DNA from: Anaerolineae bacterium
Lineage (GTDB): Bacteria; Chloroflexota; Anaerolineae; DRVO01
DNA length: 64,000 nt
Direction: 5' to 3'
Assembly: GCA_013178015.1 (NCBI GenBank)
Contig: JABLXR010000006.1
Coordinates: forward strand, 1 to 64,000
The position numbers were made by a program, and so were the translations under genes. Numbering within the stretch: position 1 is the first letter of the stretch; each line of letters begins with the position of its first letter. Shown here one piece after another: positions 52,158-60,825 of this stretch. Under the pieces are notes generated by a model, which did not search any database, had not been told where the DNA came from, and saw nothing but the letters and a program-made list of their open reading frames with translations.

Positions 52158-53189
52158 TCAGTCGGCGACTACGTCTCCCCAATCGTCCCACCGCTCGGCT
52201 GCCATCTGCGCTTCCAGCGCTTCCTGCGCGGACCGGTCGCCCACGTAGCGCTGCCACAGCTCCTCGGCCAGGGCATTGGCATCGCAACGCACTCCCTGAG
52301 CGGCGAAGTACTGGCACACCCGGGTTACGTCGCGGTCAAAGATGAAACGGGCCCTGCGGTTGCCGGTGCTGCTGGTCACCTGGGGCCAGTCAATGACAGC
52401 GATAGCGCCCTCCCAATAGAGCAGGTTGTAGGCGGAAAGGTCGCCGTGGATCACGCCGTGGTTCAGCATGATCTCCAGGTTGCGCTGTACTTCGGTGAAG
52501 AGGGGCCCGGCCTCGCCCGGCCCCAGGTCCACCTCGTTCAGCGTCGGAGCGGCTACGTCCTCGTCACCCACATAGGCCATGAGCACGGCGTTTTCGCCGG
52601 CGGCGAACGGCCGAGGAACAGCGGCCCCAGCCCGGTACAGCCGGCTCATGACGTTGTGTTCATGCATGAGCCAGGAGGTGTGGGCCACCTGCACGCCGAA
52701 GGCTGTCTTCTTGCCTAGAGCGCGCATGATGCGGTGGTCGGTCTTCTTCACCGGCCGACCGTCGGCGGTCAGGATCTCCCGACCCTCGCGGTACATCTTG
52801 TCGTTACGCAGGTTGCGGAACCTGCGAGGCCGGTAGACCTTGGCCGCCAAGAGCTCTTCGCCCGTGGAAGGATGGGCCCGGCAGCGATAGACGCTGGCCT
52901 CTTTGCCTCCCTTCACCATGGCCAGCACGTCGGTTATGTAGTCCTGTTCGAAGAAGGCCCGAAGCGAGTCCAACAGCCAGCCGGCCTCGTAGCGGGACGG
53001 CTGGTAGGTTATGTTGAACCCGCCCTCGAGGGCGCCGGGCTCCGCGATCTCCGCCAGGAGCTCCCGATCGGTCTTCCTGGGCCGGTGGCCGCCCCTCAGC
53101 TTGAGGTGCCGCCTCTCAACCTGGGCCGCGGGATCGTATAGGGCTTCGTAGTACTCGAGTTCGTCCTCATACTCGAAATGGTTCTGCAA
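52158..53189 (-). CDS. RIO-type serine/threonine protein kinase
   Basis: About 343 residues from TTG 53189 (GAGGGAG 6 nt upstream, QNHFEYEDEL next); ATG 53276 is an alternative with no site. RIO1-like core: ATP-binding VKGGKEASVYRC, catalytic Lys in LAAKVYRPRRFRNLR, catalytic loop HGDLSAYNLLYW (Asp, Asn), metal Asp in VIDWPQ. There is no archaeal-style N-terminal winged helix; the acidic N-terminus is variable. In archaea and eukaryotes RIO kinases mature the small ribosomal subunit; the bacterial role is unknown. No clear partner nearby. Confidence 0.85.
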   Translation of the reverse strand: MQNHFEYEDELEYYEALYDPAAQVERRHLKLRGGHRPRKTDRELLAEIAEPGALEGGFNITYQPSRYEAGWLLDSLRAFFEQDYITDVLAMVKGGKEASVYRCRAHPSTGEELLAAKVYRPRRFRNLRNDKMYREGREILTADGRPVKKTDHRIMRALGKKTAFGVQVAHTSWLMHEHNVMSRLYRAGAAVPRPFAAGENAVLMAYVGDEDVAAPTLNEVDLGPGEAGPLFTEVQRNLEIMLNHGVIHGDLSAYNLLYWEGAIAVIDWPQVTSSTGNRRARFIFDRDVTRVCQYFAAQGVRCDANALAEELWQRYVGDRSAQEALEAQMAAERWDDWGDVVAD

Positions 53190-53819
53190 CGGGATCTCCC
53201 TCAGTAGTAGTGCGGCAGGCAGCAGTCTAGACGTGGGCCGCCCGCAAAGGGCACGGACGTCGGGAGACGGGGGCATGGCGGGGAGGCGCCGAGCGCACGC
53301 GGCCCACAGGCGAATGCCTCCGCTCCCACTCTGAAGTATGGGCGGGGTACGCCTGAGGCCGTGCTGCTTGGATGGGAAAGGCTAGAAGACGGGGCCTATC
53401 GCTCCGCGCCGCAGGCAGGCGTACCCGAAGCCACCGAGGCTGCGTGGTTTATCTGTGTCATAGCTGTACGCCTCCCTATGTGCTGCGATTGCGAGGTAGA
53501 GTGTAGCCGGACTGCCCTGGCCAGGCAAGTGTAGCCTCTCACGATCAGGAGGACGAGCCTTCTAGGGAATCCGCGCCCCCAGCATCTGGACGGAGACGTC
53601 TGGTGCCGGGGTCCCTTCGCGCATGGGCGCGCGAACTCCTCGGGGGCTTGCCCAGTTCCGGCCCCGGGAAGGAGGCGAAGCCGCGCCTTCGGCACACTGA
53701 GAGACTCCGCCAGCCTGCTAAGCCGGGACTGGCTTGCCGCGGCCCATCGCTCCACGAACGGGTGGGCACGCTGCCGTGGCCAGCTCTCCCCATCCTGTAC
53801 TCGTTCAGGCAAGTGCCAT
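53190..53819. other. Intergenic region, no gene supported
   Basis: About 600 bp between the RIO gene start and the GH4 stop on the minus strand. Overlapping open frames on both strands (for example around 53545-53880) lack sites or domains. It probably contains the RIO promoter. No strong hairpin or repeat was recognised. Confidence 0.4.
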
Positions 53820-55082
53820 TCACGCCCAGGGAATCCATTCCCGGTTGGCTTCCATCAGGTCCTCCAGCAGGGCCTTAGCCACCTCCCAGGAAGGCACCAT
53901 GGGGTGTGCCAGGAGCGCCTGCAGCGCCACCCGGCGGCTTCCCTCCACGGCCGCCTGTACCGTCAGGCTCTCGTAAGCCTTCACCGCCTGAATGAGCCCT
54001 CGGATGGGCAGAGGTATCACCCCCATCCTCAACGGCCGCGGCCCGCGCGAATCCACTAGGCAGGGCACTTCCACGGAAGCGTCATCAGGCAGGCCGTCCA
54101 GCGACCCCTGGTTGAGCACCTGAACGATCTGCCGCGTGCTCCGGTTGTGGTGGATGGCCAGCATGGCGGTGTAAGCCATGTCCGAGTACCCGCCGCCGCC
54201 CCGTTGCCGCAGCAGATCGGGCTTCTCCGCCAGGCGCGGGTCGGCGTACTGGCGCAGCAGCTCGCCCTCGATCTCCCTCACCACCTCCCCGCGGGTGCGG
54301 TGCCCGGGCTCTCTGGCCTGCTCCACCAGCCGCGGCTGATGGTAGTAGTAGGCCAGGTAGCTGCAAGGTATCGCGCCCAGGGTGCGGATCAGCTCCGGGT
54401 CCAGCCGCCAGTGGTCAGCCACTGCCTCCACGGCTCGCTCGGTGACGTCCCGCCCGTCCACCCACACCCGGGTGACGTAGCCCAGGTGGTTGAGCCCCAG
54501 CCAGTCCACCGCTGCCCGCTCCGGCTCCACCCCCATCAGTTGCAGCACCGCCGCGATCCAGCCGTCGGGGCCGGAGCACAAGCCCACGAACCGCACTCGG
54601 CTGTGCTTGCCCAGCGCCTCGGCCATGATGCCGCTGGGGTTGGTGTAGTTGATGAGCCAGGCGTCGGGGCAGTACCGCTCCATGTCCTGGGCCAGGCTCA
54701 GCACCACCGGGATGGTCCGCAGCGCCTTCATCATCCCGCCGGGCCCGGTGGTCTCCTGACCCAACACCCCGTGCCTGAGGGGCACGCGCTCGTCCCGGAT
54801 GCGCGCCTCCATGCCGCCCACCCGGATCACGCTGTTGACGTAGGCTGCCCCCTCCAGAGCTTCCCCCCGGTCGGCAGTAGTAGTGGTGACCTGCACCGGA
54901 AGCCCCGCCCTGGCCAGCATGCGCCGGCTCAGACCGGCCACAATCTCCAGGCGCTGCTCGTTTATGTCGAGCAGAGACAGCTCCGTCACCGGGAACTGCT
55001 CGTACTGCGCGATCAGCCCGTCCACCAGCTCGGGCGTATAGGAGCTACCGCCCCCGAATACCACCATCTTCACCGGTGTCAT
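53820..55082 (-). CDS. GH4 6-phospho-beta-glucosidase-like enzyme
   Basis: 420 residues from ATG 55082, which overlaps the stop of the upstream kinase gene in an ATGA and so is translationally coupled. GH4 marks: MVVFGGGSSYTPELVDGL (NAD site), QETTGPGGMMKALR, NYTNPSG, GLCSGPDGW (metal-site Cys), LNHLGYV and CSYLAYYYH. The QETTGPGG and TNPSG forms fit the 6-phospho-beta-glucosidase branch (BglT, CelF). These act on phosphorylated beta-glucosides, here perhaps phosphorylated by the adjacent kinase after non-PTS uptake. Confidence 0.9.
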   Translation of the reverse strand: MTPVKMVVFGGGSSYTPELVDGLIAQYEQFPVTELSLLDINEQRLEIVAGLSRRMLARAGLPVQVTTTTADRGEALEGAAYVNSVIRVGGMEARIRDERVPLRHGVLGQETTGPGGMMKALRTIPVVLSLAQDMERYCPDAWLINYTNPSGIMAEALGKHSRVRFVGLCSGPDGWIAAVLQLMGVEPERAAVDWLGLNHLGYVTRVWVDGRDVTERAVEAVADHWRLDPELIRTLGAIPCSYLAYYYHQPRLVEQAREPGHRTRGEVVREIEGELLRQYADPRLAEKPDLLRQRGGGGYSDMAYTAMLAIHHNRSTRQIVQVLNQGSLDGLPDDASVEVPCLVDSRGPRPLRMGVIPLPIRGLIQAVKAYESLTVQAAVEGSRRVALQALLAHPMVPSWEVAKALLEDLMEANREWIPWA

Positions 55083-56164
55083 CTCCTCTGCTTGAGGGTG
55101 CCCGATCGGGCAGCGTCGTCGAGAGTAGGCCAGGCACCCGAGGTATCGAACAGCTCCGGCCCCGGACAAGTCTGGGCCAAATGGGCATACATCGCCTCGG
55201 TCACACTGATGCCCAGGGCGTCATAGGCCAGCAGCACCGCGCCTACCGCCGGTTCCACCGTCAGGACCACCAGGCGGGCTCGCGGCGCCACCCGGTGCAC
55301 CACTTGAGCCACGGTGTCCACGAGCAGGGGGCCGCGCCCCTTGAACACCCCGCCCGAGAGCACTAGGTCGAACTCCAGGTCCTGCATGCCGAACCGGCGG
55401 ATTATGGCGACGGCATACTCGGCCAGAGCTCGACCTTGCTTCTCGATGATGTCCGCGGCCACAGCGTCGCCGGCGTAGGCCGCCTCGAAGACCAGCGGGC
55501 AAAGCGAATTGATCCGGCCCCGGTCCACCTCGTGCGCGACCAAGGCCCGCAACATGGCCTCCACACTGGAGTAGCCCAGCTTCTCCAGCGCCGGAGCGGT
55601 GATGGCCGTCTCCGGCCCCCGGCCATCGTCCTGGCGCAGCATGGCCTCGATGGCCTCCCGCCCCACGTCCGACCCCCCGCCGTAGGTAGCGTAGTAGCCG
55701 AAGGCCCACTCGCGGCCATCGGGGGCAATGGCGGCGGTGTTGGTGCCGGTGCCCGCCGCGATCACCACCCCATACGGGCGCCGGGTGCCTGCCCGCAGCC
55801 CGGCGAAGGCGTCGTTCTTCACCACCAGGTCGCGGGCGATGCCGGTGGTGCGGAGGTAGTCCTCCCGGCGAGTGTGATCCTCCGGCCAGTCGGCACCGGC
55901 GAGGCATAGGGCCGCCATGGCGATGCGATCGCCGGTGACGCCGGCCTGCTGGAGCGCCTCCCTCACGGCAGCCACCACCACCGACATAGGCTTTTCTACA
56001 TCGGGGCCGCTCCAGTTGCTGTTGCCCGACCGGCCTGCTCCCAAGATGCGGCCGGCGCCGTCCGCCACCAAGGCGATGGTCTTGCTGGTCCCCCCGTCCA
56101 CTCCCACCACGTACACGGGGCTGCGCCTGGCGCTCAAGCCACTGTGCCTCCTCCGTTCGCTCAC
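55079..56164 (-). CDS. BadF/BadG/NagK-type sugar kinase
   Basis: About 361 residues. ASKHA ATPase fold: DGGTSKTIALVAD (phosphate-1 loop, about 23-35), the central GVVIAAGTGTNTAAI with phosphate-2, GGGSDVGREAI, and LSGGVFKGRGPLL in the adenosine site. The family includes N-acetylglucosamine and glucosamine kinases and benzoyl-CoA reductase subunits; the coupled GH4 gene argues for a sugar kinase. Start uncertain: GTG 56164 (GGAAGGG 6 nt upstream) or TTG 56137 (GGAGGAGG 9 nt upstream, giving LSARRSPVYVVGVDGG). ATG 56191 is least likely. Confidence 0.85.
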   Translation of the reverse strand: MSERRRHSGLSARRSPVYVVGVDGGTSKTIALVADGAGRILGAGRSGNSNWSGPDVEKPMSVVVAAVREALQQAGVTGDRIAMAALCLAGADWPEDHTRREDYLRTTGIARDLVVKNDAFAGLRAGTRRPYGVVIAAGTGTNTAAIAPDGREWAFGYYATYGGGSDVGREAIEAMLRQDDGRGPETAITAPALEKLGYSSVEAMLRALVAHEVDRGRINSLCPLVFEAAYAGDAVAADIIEKQGRALAEYAVAIIRRFGMQDLEFDLVLSGGVFKGRGPLLVDTVAQVVHRVAPRARLVVLTVEPAVGAVLLAYDALGISVTEAMYAHLAQTCPGPELFDTSGAWPTLDDAARSGTLKQRR

Positions 56165-56660
56165 GCCGGTCCCTTCCAGAGCCGATCCCACAGCGGGCCG
56201 GGCGGCGTCGTTACGGCCAGGCCGGGACCACGACGCCCAGCACGGGAAAGGCCAGGCGACCGCCCTGCGACAGGCTTCGATCCGGCGTGTTGCTTCATTA
56301 TAGGCGGGCGACGACCGCCCCTCAACCGGTCTTCCCGCCAGACTCCTTGGAGTGCGTCACAAGTTGGGGGCCGATGGCAGGAAGCACAGAGGGTCTCCTG
56401 CGCTATGCCCGGCGGAGCATCTTTCTGCGGAGTGAACCATCTCGGCTCGCGAACGGGCAGGCCCTCCGCTGGCGCCCTGAACGACGTACCCACCGCCTAT
56501 CCTCGTGGGGGCAGGCCACCGTGCGCCCTGGACGGACGCGGCGGTCCGTCCCAACACCACGCCGTCCCGGCAGGGGCAGGCCACCGTGGGCCCAGACCCT
56601 TGGACTTGCCTCCGGCTCGGGGTACACCGGACCCTTCGTTGTCCTGTCGCCTATCTCGAT
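56165..56660. repeat. Divergent intergenic region with short direct repeats
   Basis: GGGGCAGGCCACCGTG occurs at 56508-56523 and again at 56573-56588, and GGGCAGGCC at 56455-56463. The copies are imperfect and 54-65 bp apart. No gene supported. The repeats resemble degenerate intergenic repeats rather than operators; function unknown. Confidence 0.45.
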
Positions 56661-56668
56661 CATGACGG

Positions 56669-56674
56669 TATAAT
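56669..56674 (+). promoter_or_regulatory. Perfect -10 box upstream of the B12-activation-domain gene
   Basis: TATAAT exactly matches the -10 consensus in otherwise GC-rich sequence. The position 17 bp upstream is weak (no TTGACA-like hexamer). Transcription would begin near 56681, about 42 nt before ATG 56724. An in-frame GTG at 56682 would be leaderless if used. Confidence 0.5.
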
Positions 56675-56723
56675 GTCCTGTGTGGTTGAGAGAATCACGG
56701 GAAGCGCCGACGGCTGGGAGGAC

Positions 56724-57404
56724 ATGGATACCATCCTGCTGGAAGACATCGGGTTCGAGGTGGACCTGGAGGCTCTGTATAGCCGGCTGCGGCTGAAGCC
56801 GGGCAGCGGCTACGTCGATGCCGTGCGCCAACTAGCGCTCGAGGGACAGGCACTGGCCCGCCCCAAGGCGGTCTATGGCATGGCCAGCGTGGGGGCTAGA
56901 GGCGACGACTGGGTGGAGATCGAAGGCATCGGCTTCGCCAGCCGGGTGCTCCGCGTCAATCTGGACCGGGCCTATCGGGTGTTCCCTTACGTGGCCACCT
57001 GCGGCACCGAGCTGGAGGAGTGGGCCAACTCCAAGGACGACCTGCTGGAGCGCTTTTGGGCCGAGGCCCTGCAAGAGCAGGCCCTCTCCCTAGCACGCCG
57101 AGCCCTGAGTGAGGACGTCCAGGAGCGATTCCATCCCGGATCGGTCTCCCGGATGAGCCCGGGATCGCTGGACGATTGGCCCCTGGAGCAGCAGGCGCCT
57201 CTCTTCGCCCTCCTCGGCGACGTCCAGTCCGCGGTGGGGGTACGGCTGACGGAGAGCTTTCTCATGCTGCCCGCCAAGTCCGTGTCAGGCATCCTCTTTC
57301 CCACCGAGGAGAGCTTCGAGAACTGCATGCTGTGCCCGCGAGAGGGGTGTCCCGGTCGGCGGGCACCTTACACCCAGGAGTTGTACGATCGGTACAGGTT
57401 ATAG
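56724..57404 (+). CDS. Vitamin B12-dependent methionine synthase activation-domain protein
   Basis: 226 residues from ATG 56724 (GGGAGG just upstream). The frame is open back to 56505, but homologues of this type start at a sequence like MDTILLEDIGFEVD. Signature parts: GDDWVEIEGIGFASRVLRVNL, FPYVATCGTELEEW, SPGSLDDWPLEQQAPLFALLGDV, GVRLTESFLM and the Cys-rich end CMLCPREGCPGRRAPY. Standalone versions occur with corrinoid methyltransferase systems and are thought to help reactivate the corrinoid with SAM or bind the cofactor protein. It may serve the MttB-like enzyme at 32.8 kb, but they are 23 kb apart. Confidence 0.88.
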   Translation: MDTILLEDIGFEVDLEALYSRLRLKPGSGYVDAVRQLALEGQALARPKAVYGMASVGARGDDWVEIEGIGFASRVLRVNLDRAYRVFPYVATCGTELEEWANSKDDLLERFWAEALQEQALSLARRALSEDVQERFHPGSVSRMSPGSLDDWPLEQQAPLFALLGDVQSAVGVRLTESFLMLPAKSVSGILFPTEESFENCMLCPREGCPGRRAPYTQELYDRYRL

Positions 57405-57550
57405 GGAGTAGGTTGCAGGGAACAGGGGATAGGGAACAGGTTACAGCCAGGGGAAGTAGTGGCGAGAGTACGGCTCGTGCACGCCACGTCCCCCCGGTGC
57501 AAGTGACTTACACCCTGTGCCCTGTCACCTGTAACCTATCCCCTGCAGTT
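57404..57550. repeat. REP-like intergenic repeat (copy B)
   Basis: Left block (57400-57446) is built of units like GGGAACAGG, GGGGATAGG and GGTTACAG. The right block (57513-57547) carries the reverse complements CCTGTAACC and CCTATCCCC. They would form an imperfect long hairpin about 145 nt across. The same motif set occurs in reverse orientation at 112-150, so it is a dispersed element. Confidence 0.6.
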
Positions 57551-57563
57551 GAGGGAGTTGGAC

Positions 57564-58163
57564 ATGGCCGAGCGCGAGGAACCGCCCCTGTCGTCCCACG
57601 AGTTGCTGCAATGCCCGGTGTGTGGCGAGTTGCTGCGCGCCGAGGGCGAGCACCTCTACACCTTCTGCCACTACTGCGAGACGGCCCTCAAGCTCGCCCG
57701 AGGTCGTTCGGGGCGACCGATGGCCTCACCGGCGGCAGTCCGGCTCCCGACTGAGGAAGAAGAACTGCGGCGGGCCTACGAGCAGAGCTGGAACGAGCTG
57801 GCTTCGCTCCTGAGAGAGCGCGAGGAGCTGCGGCACCGAGCGGAGCGCGCCAAGTCGGTTCACGAGACGAGGTGGGACCGCTGGCTGGCAGGCGCCGGCA
57901 CCATAGCGGCCGTCCTGTTCCTGATAGTGGCCGCGTACCGGGGCGATGAGGCCTTCATCCTGGCGGCAGTGGCGGCATACCTGCTCGGCAGGGGAGCCTT
58001 CTACGTCATACGAGGGATTGCCGAGACCCGTAAGGAGACCGTGGCGCGGCAGTATCGGCCCCAGCTGGAGGAGCTGGCCAGACGCACTCGGGAGTTGGAG
58101 GTCCACATGGAGGAACTGGAAGAGCGGCTGGCCATGGCGGCAGGATACCAGGACGAAGGCTAG
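57564..58163 (+). CDS. Zinc-ribbon, coiled-coil membrane protein of unknown function
   Basis: 199 residues from ATG 57564 (GAGGGAG 6 nt upstream). An N-terminal CPVCGELL ... CHYCET four-Cys/His ribbon (about 16-41), a charged coiled coil (about 65-105, EEEELRRAYEQSWNELASLLRERE), two membrane segments (about 118-135 and 140-156), and a second coiled coil (about 160-195). Resembles uncharacterised cytoplasmic-ribbon membrane proteins. Convergent with the RDD gene 16 nt downstream. Confidence 0.7.
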   Translation: MAEREEPPLSSHELLQCPVCGELLRAEGEHLYTFCHYCETALKLARGRSGRPMASPAAVRLPTEEEELRRAYEQSWNELASLLREREELRHRAERAKSVHETRWDRWLAGAGTIAAVLFLIVAAYRGDEAFILAAVAAYLLGRGAFYVIRGIAETRKETVARQYRPQLEELARRTRELEVHMEELEERLAMAAGYQDEG

Positions 58164-58179
58164 CGCCGCGCCTTTCCTG

Positions 58180-58674
58180 CTAACCGGGGCCGATCAGGGG
58201 TGACTGCAGATGGATTATCACCACCGTCCTTGCCACCCGATCGTGCAGAGTCTGCCGACGGGGGTGGCGTAGCATCACTAGGAAACCCGTCCCCAAGAGC
58301 AGCAGCGATAGTAGCTTGGCCAAGTAGCGCAGGGTGGCGCGGCCGAATCCGATCCTCTGGCCCTGCATGTCCGTCACCAGAATGCCCACGGCAGTCTTGC
58401 CGATGGTGCCCTGGCTCTCCGAGCTCTCGAAGCCGGCGAAGTACAACCAGCTCATGGTCAGGTAGACGATCGGCAGGATCACGCTCAGGTACTCACTGGC
58501 GAAGTAGCGTTCCAGGGAGGCGGGCGCCGCCAGGAGAAAGGGCGACAGCAAGAGAGCTAGCACGAAACTGGCGAAGACGATGAGCACTACGTCTATCACC
58601 GCCGCGATCGCTCGGCGCCAGAAGCCGGCATAGATAAGGCCGAGATACGGCGACAGATAAGGGCAATACTCCAA
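58180..58674 (-). CDS. RDD family membrane protein
   Basis: 164 residues from TTG 58674 with GGGAGG upstream. Three to four membrane segments, the first RDD helix with AGFWRRAIAAVIDVV (Arg and Asp in membrane), GTIGKTAVGILVTDMQG, and RQTLHDRVARTVVI. The family is of unknown general function, with some members acting in sodium/proton exchange or membrane-stress tolerance. No partner gene suggests a role. Confidence 0.85.
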   Translation of the reverse strand: MEYCPYLSPYLGLIYAGFWRRAIAAVIDVVLIVFASFVLALLLSPFLLAAPASLERYFASEYLSVILPIVYLTMSWLYFAGFESSESQGTIGKTAVGILVTDMQGQRIGFGRATLRYLAKLLSLLLLGTGFLVMLRHPRRQTLHDRVARTVVIIHLQSPLIGPG

Positions 58675-58850
58675 CGCACCTCCCGTCGGCTCGCAGCGAT
58701 GCTCAACACCCTCAGCTCGATTGTCGGTGCCGGAGGCGCTGCAGGCAACCCTCGGCGTAACAGCTCAGAATCCGGGGGGACGGATTCCCACCAGCAGCAC
58801 CGCCCAGGTCCTTCCCCGCGCTTATGCCTTCCCTCGAGGGCTGCGCGCGC

Positions 58851-58966
58851 CCACGGGCACCCTGCCTCCACGCGTCCACGCGAGCCCTGCCTCTATGCGC
58901 CCACCGCGCCGGGTGCACCCTCCGCTCGAGGAGTGCCCGCGCCCACGCGGGCCCTGTCCCCATGTG
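58851..58966. repeat. Three degenerate 24-bp direct repeats
   Basis: Copies at 58851, 58876 and 58943 follow CCACGsGnrCCCTGyCyCyAyGyG. They fill the end of the 293-bp gap (58675-58967) and abut the stop of the SDR gene. No gene is supported in the gap. They look like a decayed intergenic repeat rather than a regulatory array. Confidence 0.5.
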
Positions 58967-58967
58967 C

Positions 58968-59708
58968 CTACCGCGCCAACCAGCCCCCGTCTACTGGGAT
59001 AACCGCCCCGTGCACGTAGTCCGAGGCGGAGGAGGCTAGAAAGACCACCGCCCCCTTGAGGTCATCGGGGGCACCCCAGCGACCGGCAGGCAGCCGTTCC
59101 AGGATCTGGCGGCTTCGCTCGGGATCCTCCGCCAGGGCTCGAGTCAGGTCCGTGACCATATAGCCCGGAGCGATGGCGTTGACGTTCACGCCTCGGCCAG
59201 CCCACTCGTTGGCGAGGGCCTTGGTCAGCTGTCCCACACCCCCCTTGCTGGCAGCGTAGGCCGGCGCCTGGAGGCCGCCGCTGAAGGTGAGCATGGAGGC
59301 AATGTTGATGATCTTCCCCCGGCCCTGCGGCAGCATCACCGCGGCCGCCAACTGGCACAGACGGAACACCGATGTCAGGTTGACCTCCAGCACCCTATCC
59401 CACCACTCGACGGGGAAGCTGGCGGCATCTTCCCGGTGGGTGACCCCATGGCTGTTGACCAGGATGTCTAGACCCCCCAGGTCCCTCACAGCCTGAGCGA
59501 ATCCGCACTCCAGCTGCTGCCGGTCGGCAAGGTCGGCGCGGACGGCGATGAACCCTTCCTCCCGGGCCGTCTCCTCGACCCGCTCCGACCGGGAGAGGAT
59601 GGCTACCGTGGCTCCCGCGTCCCGAAGCCCCTGGGCCATGCCGCGACCCAACCCACGCGCTCCTCCGGTGACCAGCGCCTTCTTTCCCGTGAGATCGAAC
59701 GGGTTCAC
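58968..59708 (-). CDS. SDR family oxidoreductase, KduD-like
   Basis: 246 residues from GTG 59708 (GGGGAGG upstream). Classical SDR: TGGARGLGRGMAQ (cofactor Gly motif), NSHG, catalytic Ser in NIASMLTFSGG, YAASK (Tyr, Lys) and PGYMVTDLTRAL. The MLTFSGGLQAPAYAASKGGV pattern is like 2-deoxy-D-gluconate 3-dehydrogenase (KduD) and gluconate 5-dehydrogenase, fitting sugar-acid catabolism, but SDR substrate prediction is weak. Confidence 0.88.
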   Translation of the reverse strand: MNPFDLTGKKALVTGGARGLGRGMAQGLRDAGATVAILSRSERVEETAREEGFIAVRADLADRQQLECGFAQAVRDLGGLDILVNSHGVTHREDAASFPVEWWDRVLEVNLTSVFRLCQLAAAVMLPQGRGKIINIASMLTFSGGLQAPAYAASKGGVGQLTKALANEWAGRGVNVNAIAPGYMVTDLTRALAEDPERSRQILERLPAGRWGAPDDLKGAVVFLASSASDYVHGAVIPVDGGWLAR

Positions 59709-59887
59709 CTACCTCCCCCTGCTGTGTGCTGTCGTGACATATCCAGATAGAACCCTGATGATACACCGATTCACCACTGACGCCTTTCTGTCTTTCCCCC
59801 TCTGATCAGAGTTGGCCGACGCAGCATAAGCAGCATCGGCGTTCCATTCTCTCCGTCTGGTTGGCCCCTGTCTACCCTGTCAGCACC

Positions 59888-60622
59888 TCAGGAGCCGAGC
59901 AGCTCCAGCAGCTCGGTCGCATCGCGAACGGCATGGCCTTGCCAGTCGTTATTGAAGTAGGCGTATACGTCCCTCCCCTGCTTCGCCCAACCCCGGAAGG
60001 TGGCAGCCCTCTCCGCTAGTTCCTCGGTCCGGTAGTGCCCTTGGTACCGACCATCGGGCCCATGGAAGCGGACGTAGACGAAGTCCGCCGTCACTACCTC
60101 AGGCGACCAGTGCCCGCCCAGGTCATACACGCACAGAGCAGCACCGTGGTTCGACAGCTCTCGATAGACCCTCTCGTCGAGCCAACTGGGATCGCGGAAC
60201 TCGAAGGCGTACCTCTGCCCTGGGGGCAACACCGCCAGGAAGCGGCGCAACCGCTCCAAGTCAAGGCGCCAGCGGGGTGGCAACTGGAAGAGGATGGGGC
60301 CGAGCCGGTCCCCCAGCAACCCGACCCGACCGATGACGTTGGCTAAGGGCTCCTCAGGATCCTTGAGCTTCTTGAAATGGGTGATGTAACGGCTGGCCTT
60401 GACGGCAAAGATGAACCCAGGAGGGACTGACCGGCGCCACTGGAGCACGGCAGCCTGGCTGGGAAGCTGGTAGAAGGTGTTGTTGATCTCTACCGTGTCG
60501 AACCGGCCGGCGTAGAAGGCGAGGTAATCCTCTGGAAGCATTCCCTCCGGGTACAGGCGGCCTACCCAGTGGGCGTAGTGCCACCCCGACGTCCCTATCC
60601 AGATCTGTCCTGATCCCGCCAT
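59888..60622 (-). CDS. DUF72 (YecE) family protein
   Basis: 244 residues covering the whole family: WIGTSGWHYAHWVGRLYPEG at the start, YLAFYAGRFDTVEINNTFYQLP, FAVKASRYITHFKKLKDPEEPL, the Pro/Arg-rich ILFQLPPRW, YAFEFRDPSWL, and YFNNDWQGHAVRDA near the end. TIM-barrel-like fold of unknown function, widely conserved and often a single-copy housekeeping gene. Stands alone. Confidence 0.93.
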   Translation of the reverse strand: MAGSGQIWIGTSGWHYAHWVGRLYPEGMLPEDYLAFYAGRFDTVEINNTFYQLPSQAAVLQWRRSVPPGFIFAVKASRYITHFKKLKDPEEPLANVIGRVGLLGDRLGPILFQLPPRWRLDLERLRRFLAVLPPGQRYAFEFRDPSWLDERVYRELSNHGAALCVYDLGGHWSPEVVTADFVYVRFHGPDGRYQGHYRTEELAERAATFRGWAKQGRDVYAYFNNDWQGHAVRDATELLELLGS

Positions 60623-60825
60623 GCCGTCATGCTCTCAACAACCTTTCCCGGTTGGGCTGCGCTGCACTCATCTTAGCAGGGTGAGTGGAGGATGCCAGGA
60701 GCGCCATACAGGGCACGATGGAGTACCAGCCAGGCGGCGTTACCGTTTTACACTGAGGTCGATCCATGGCACACTGCCGGTCGCGGTTGTTGTCAGATCT
60801 GTCGCCTTGCAGTCAGGAGGCTAGG

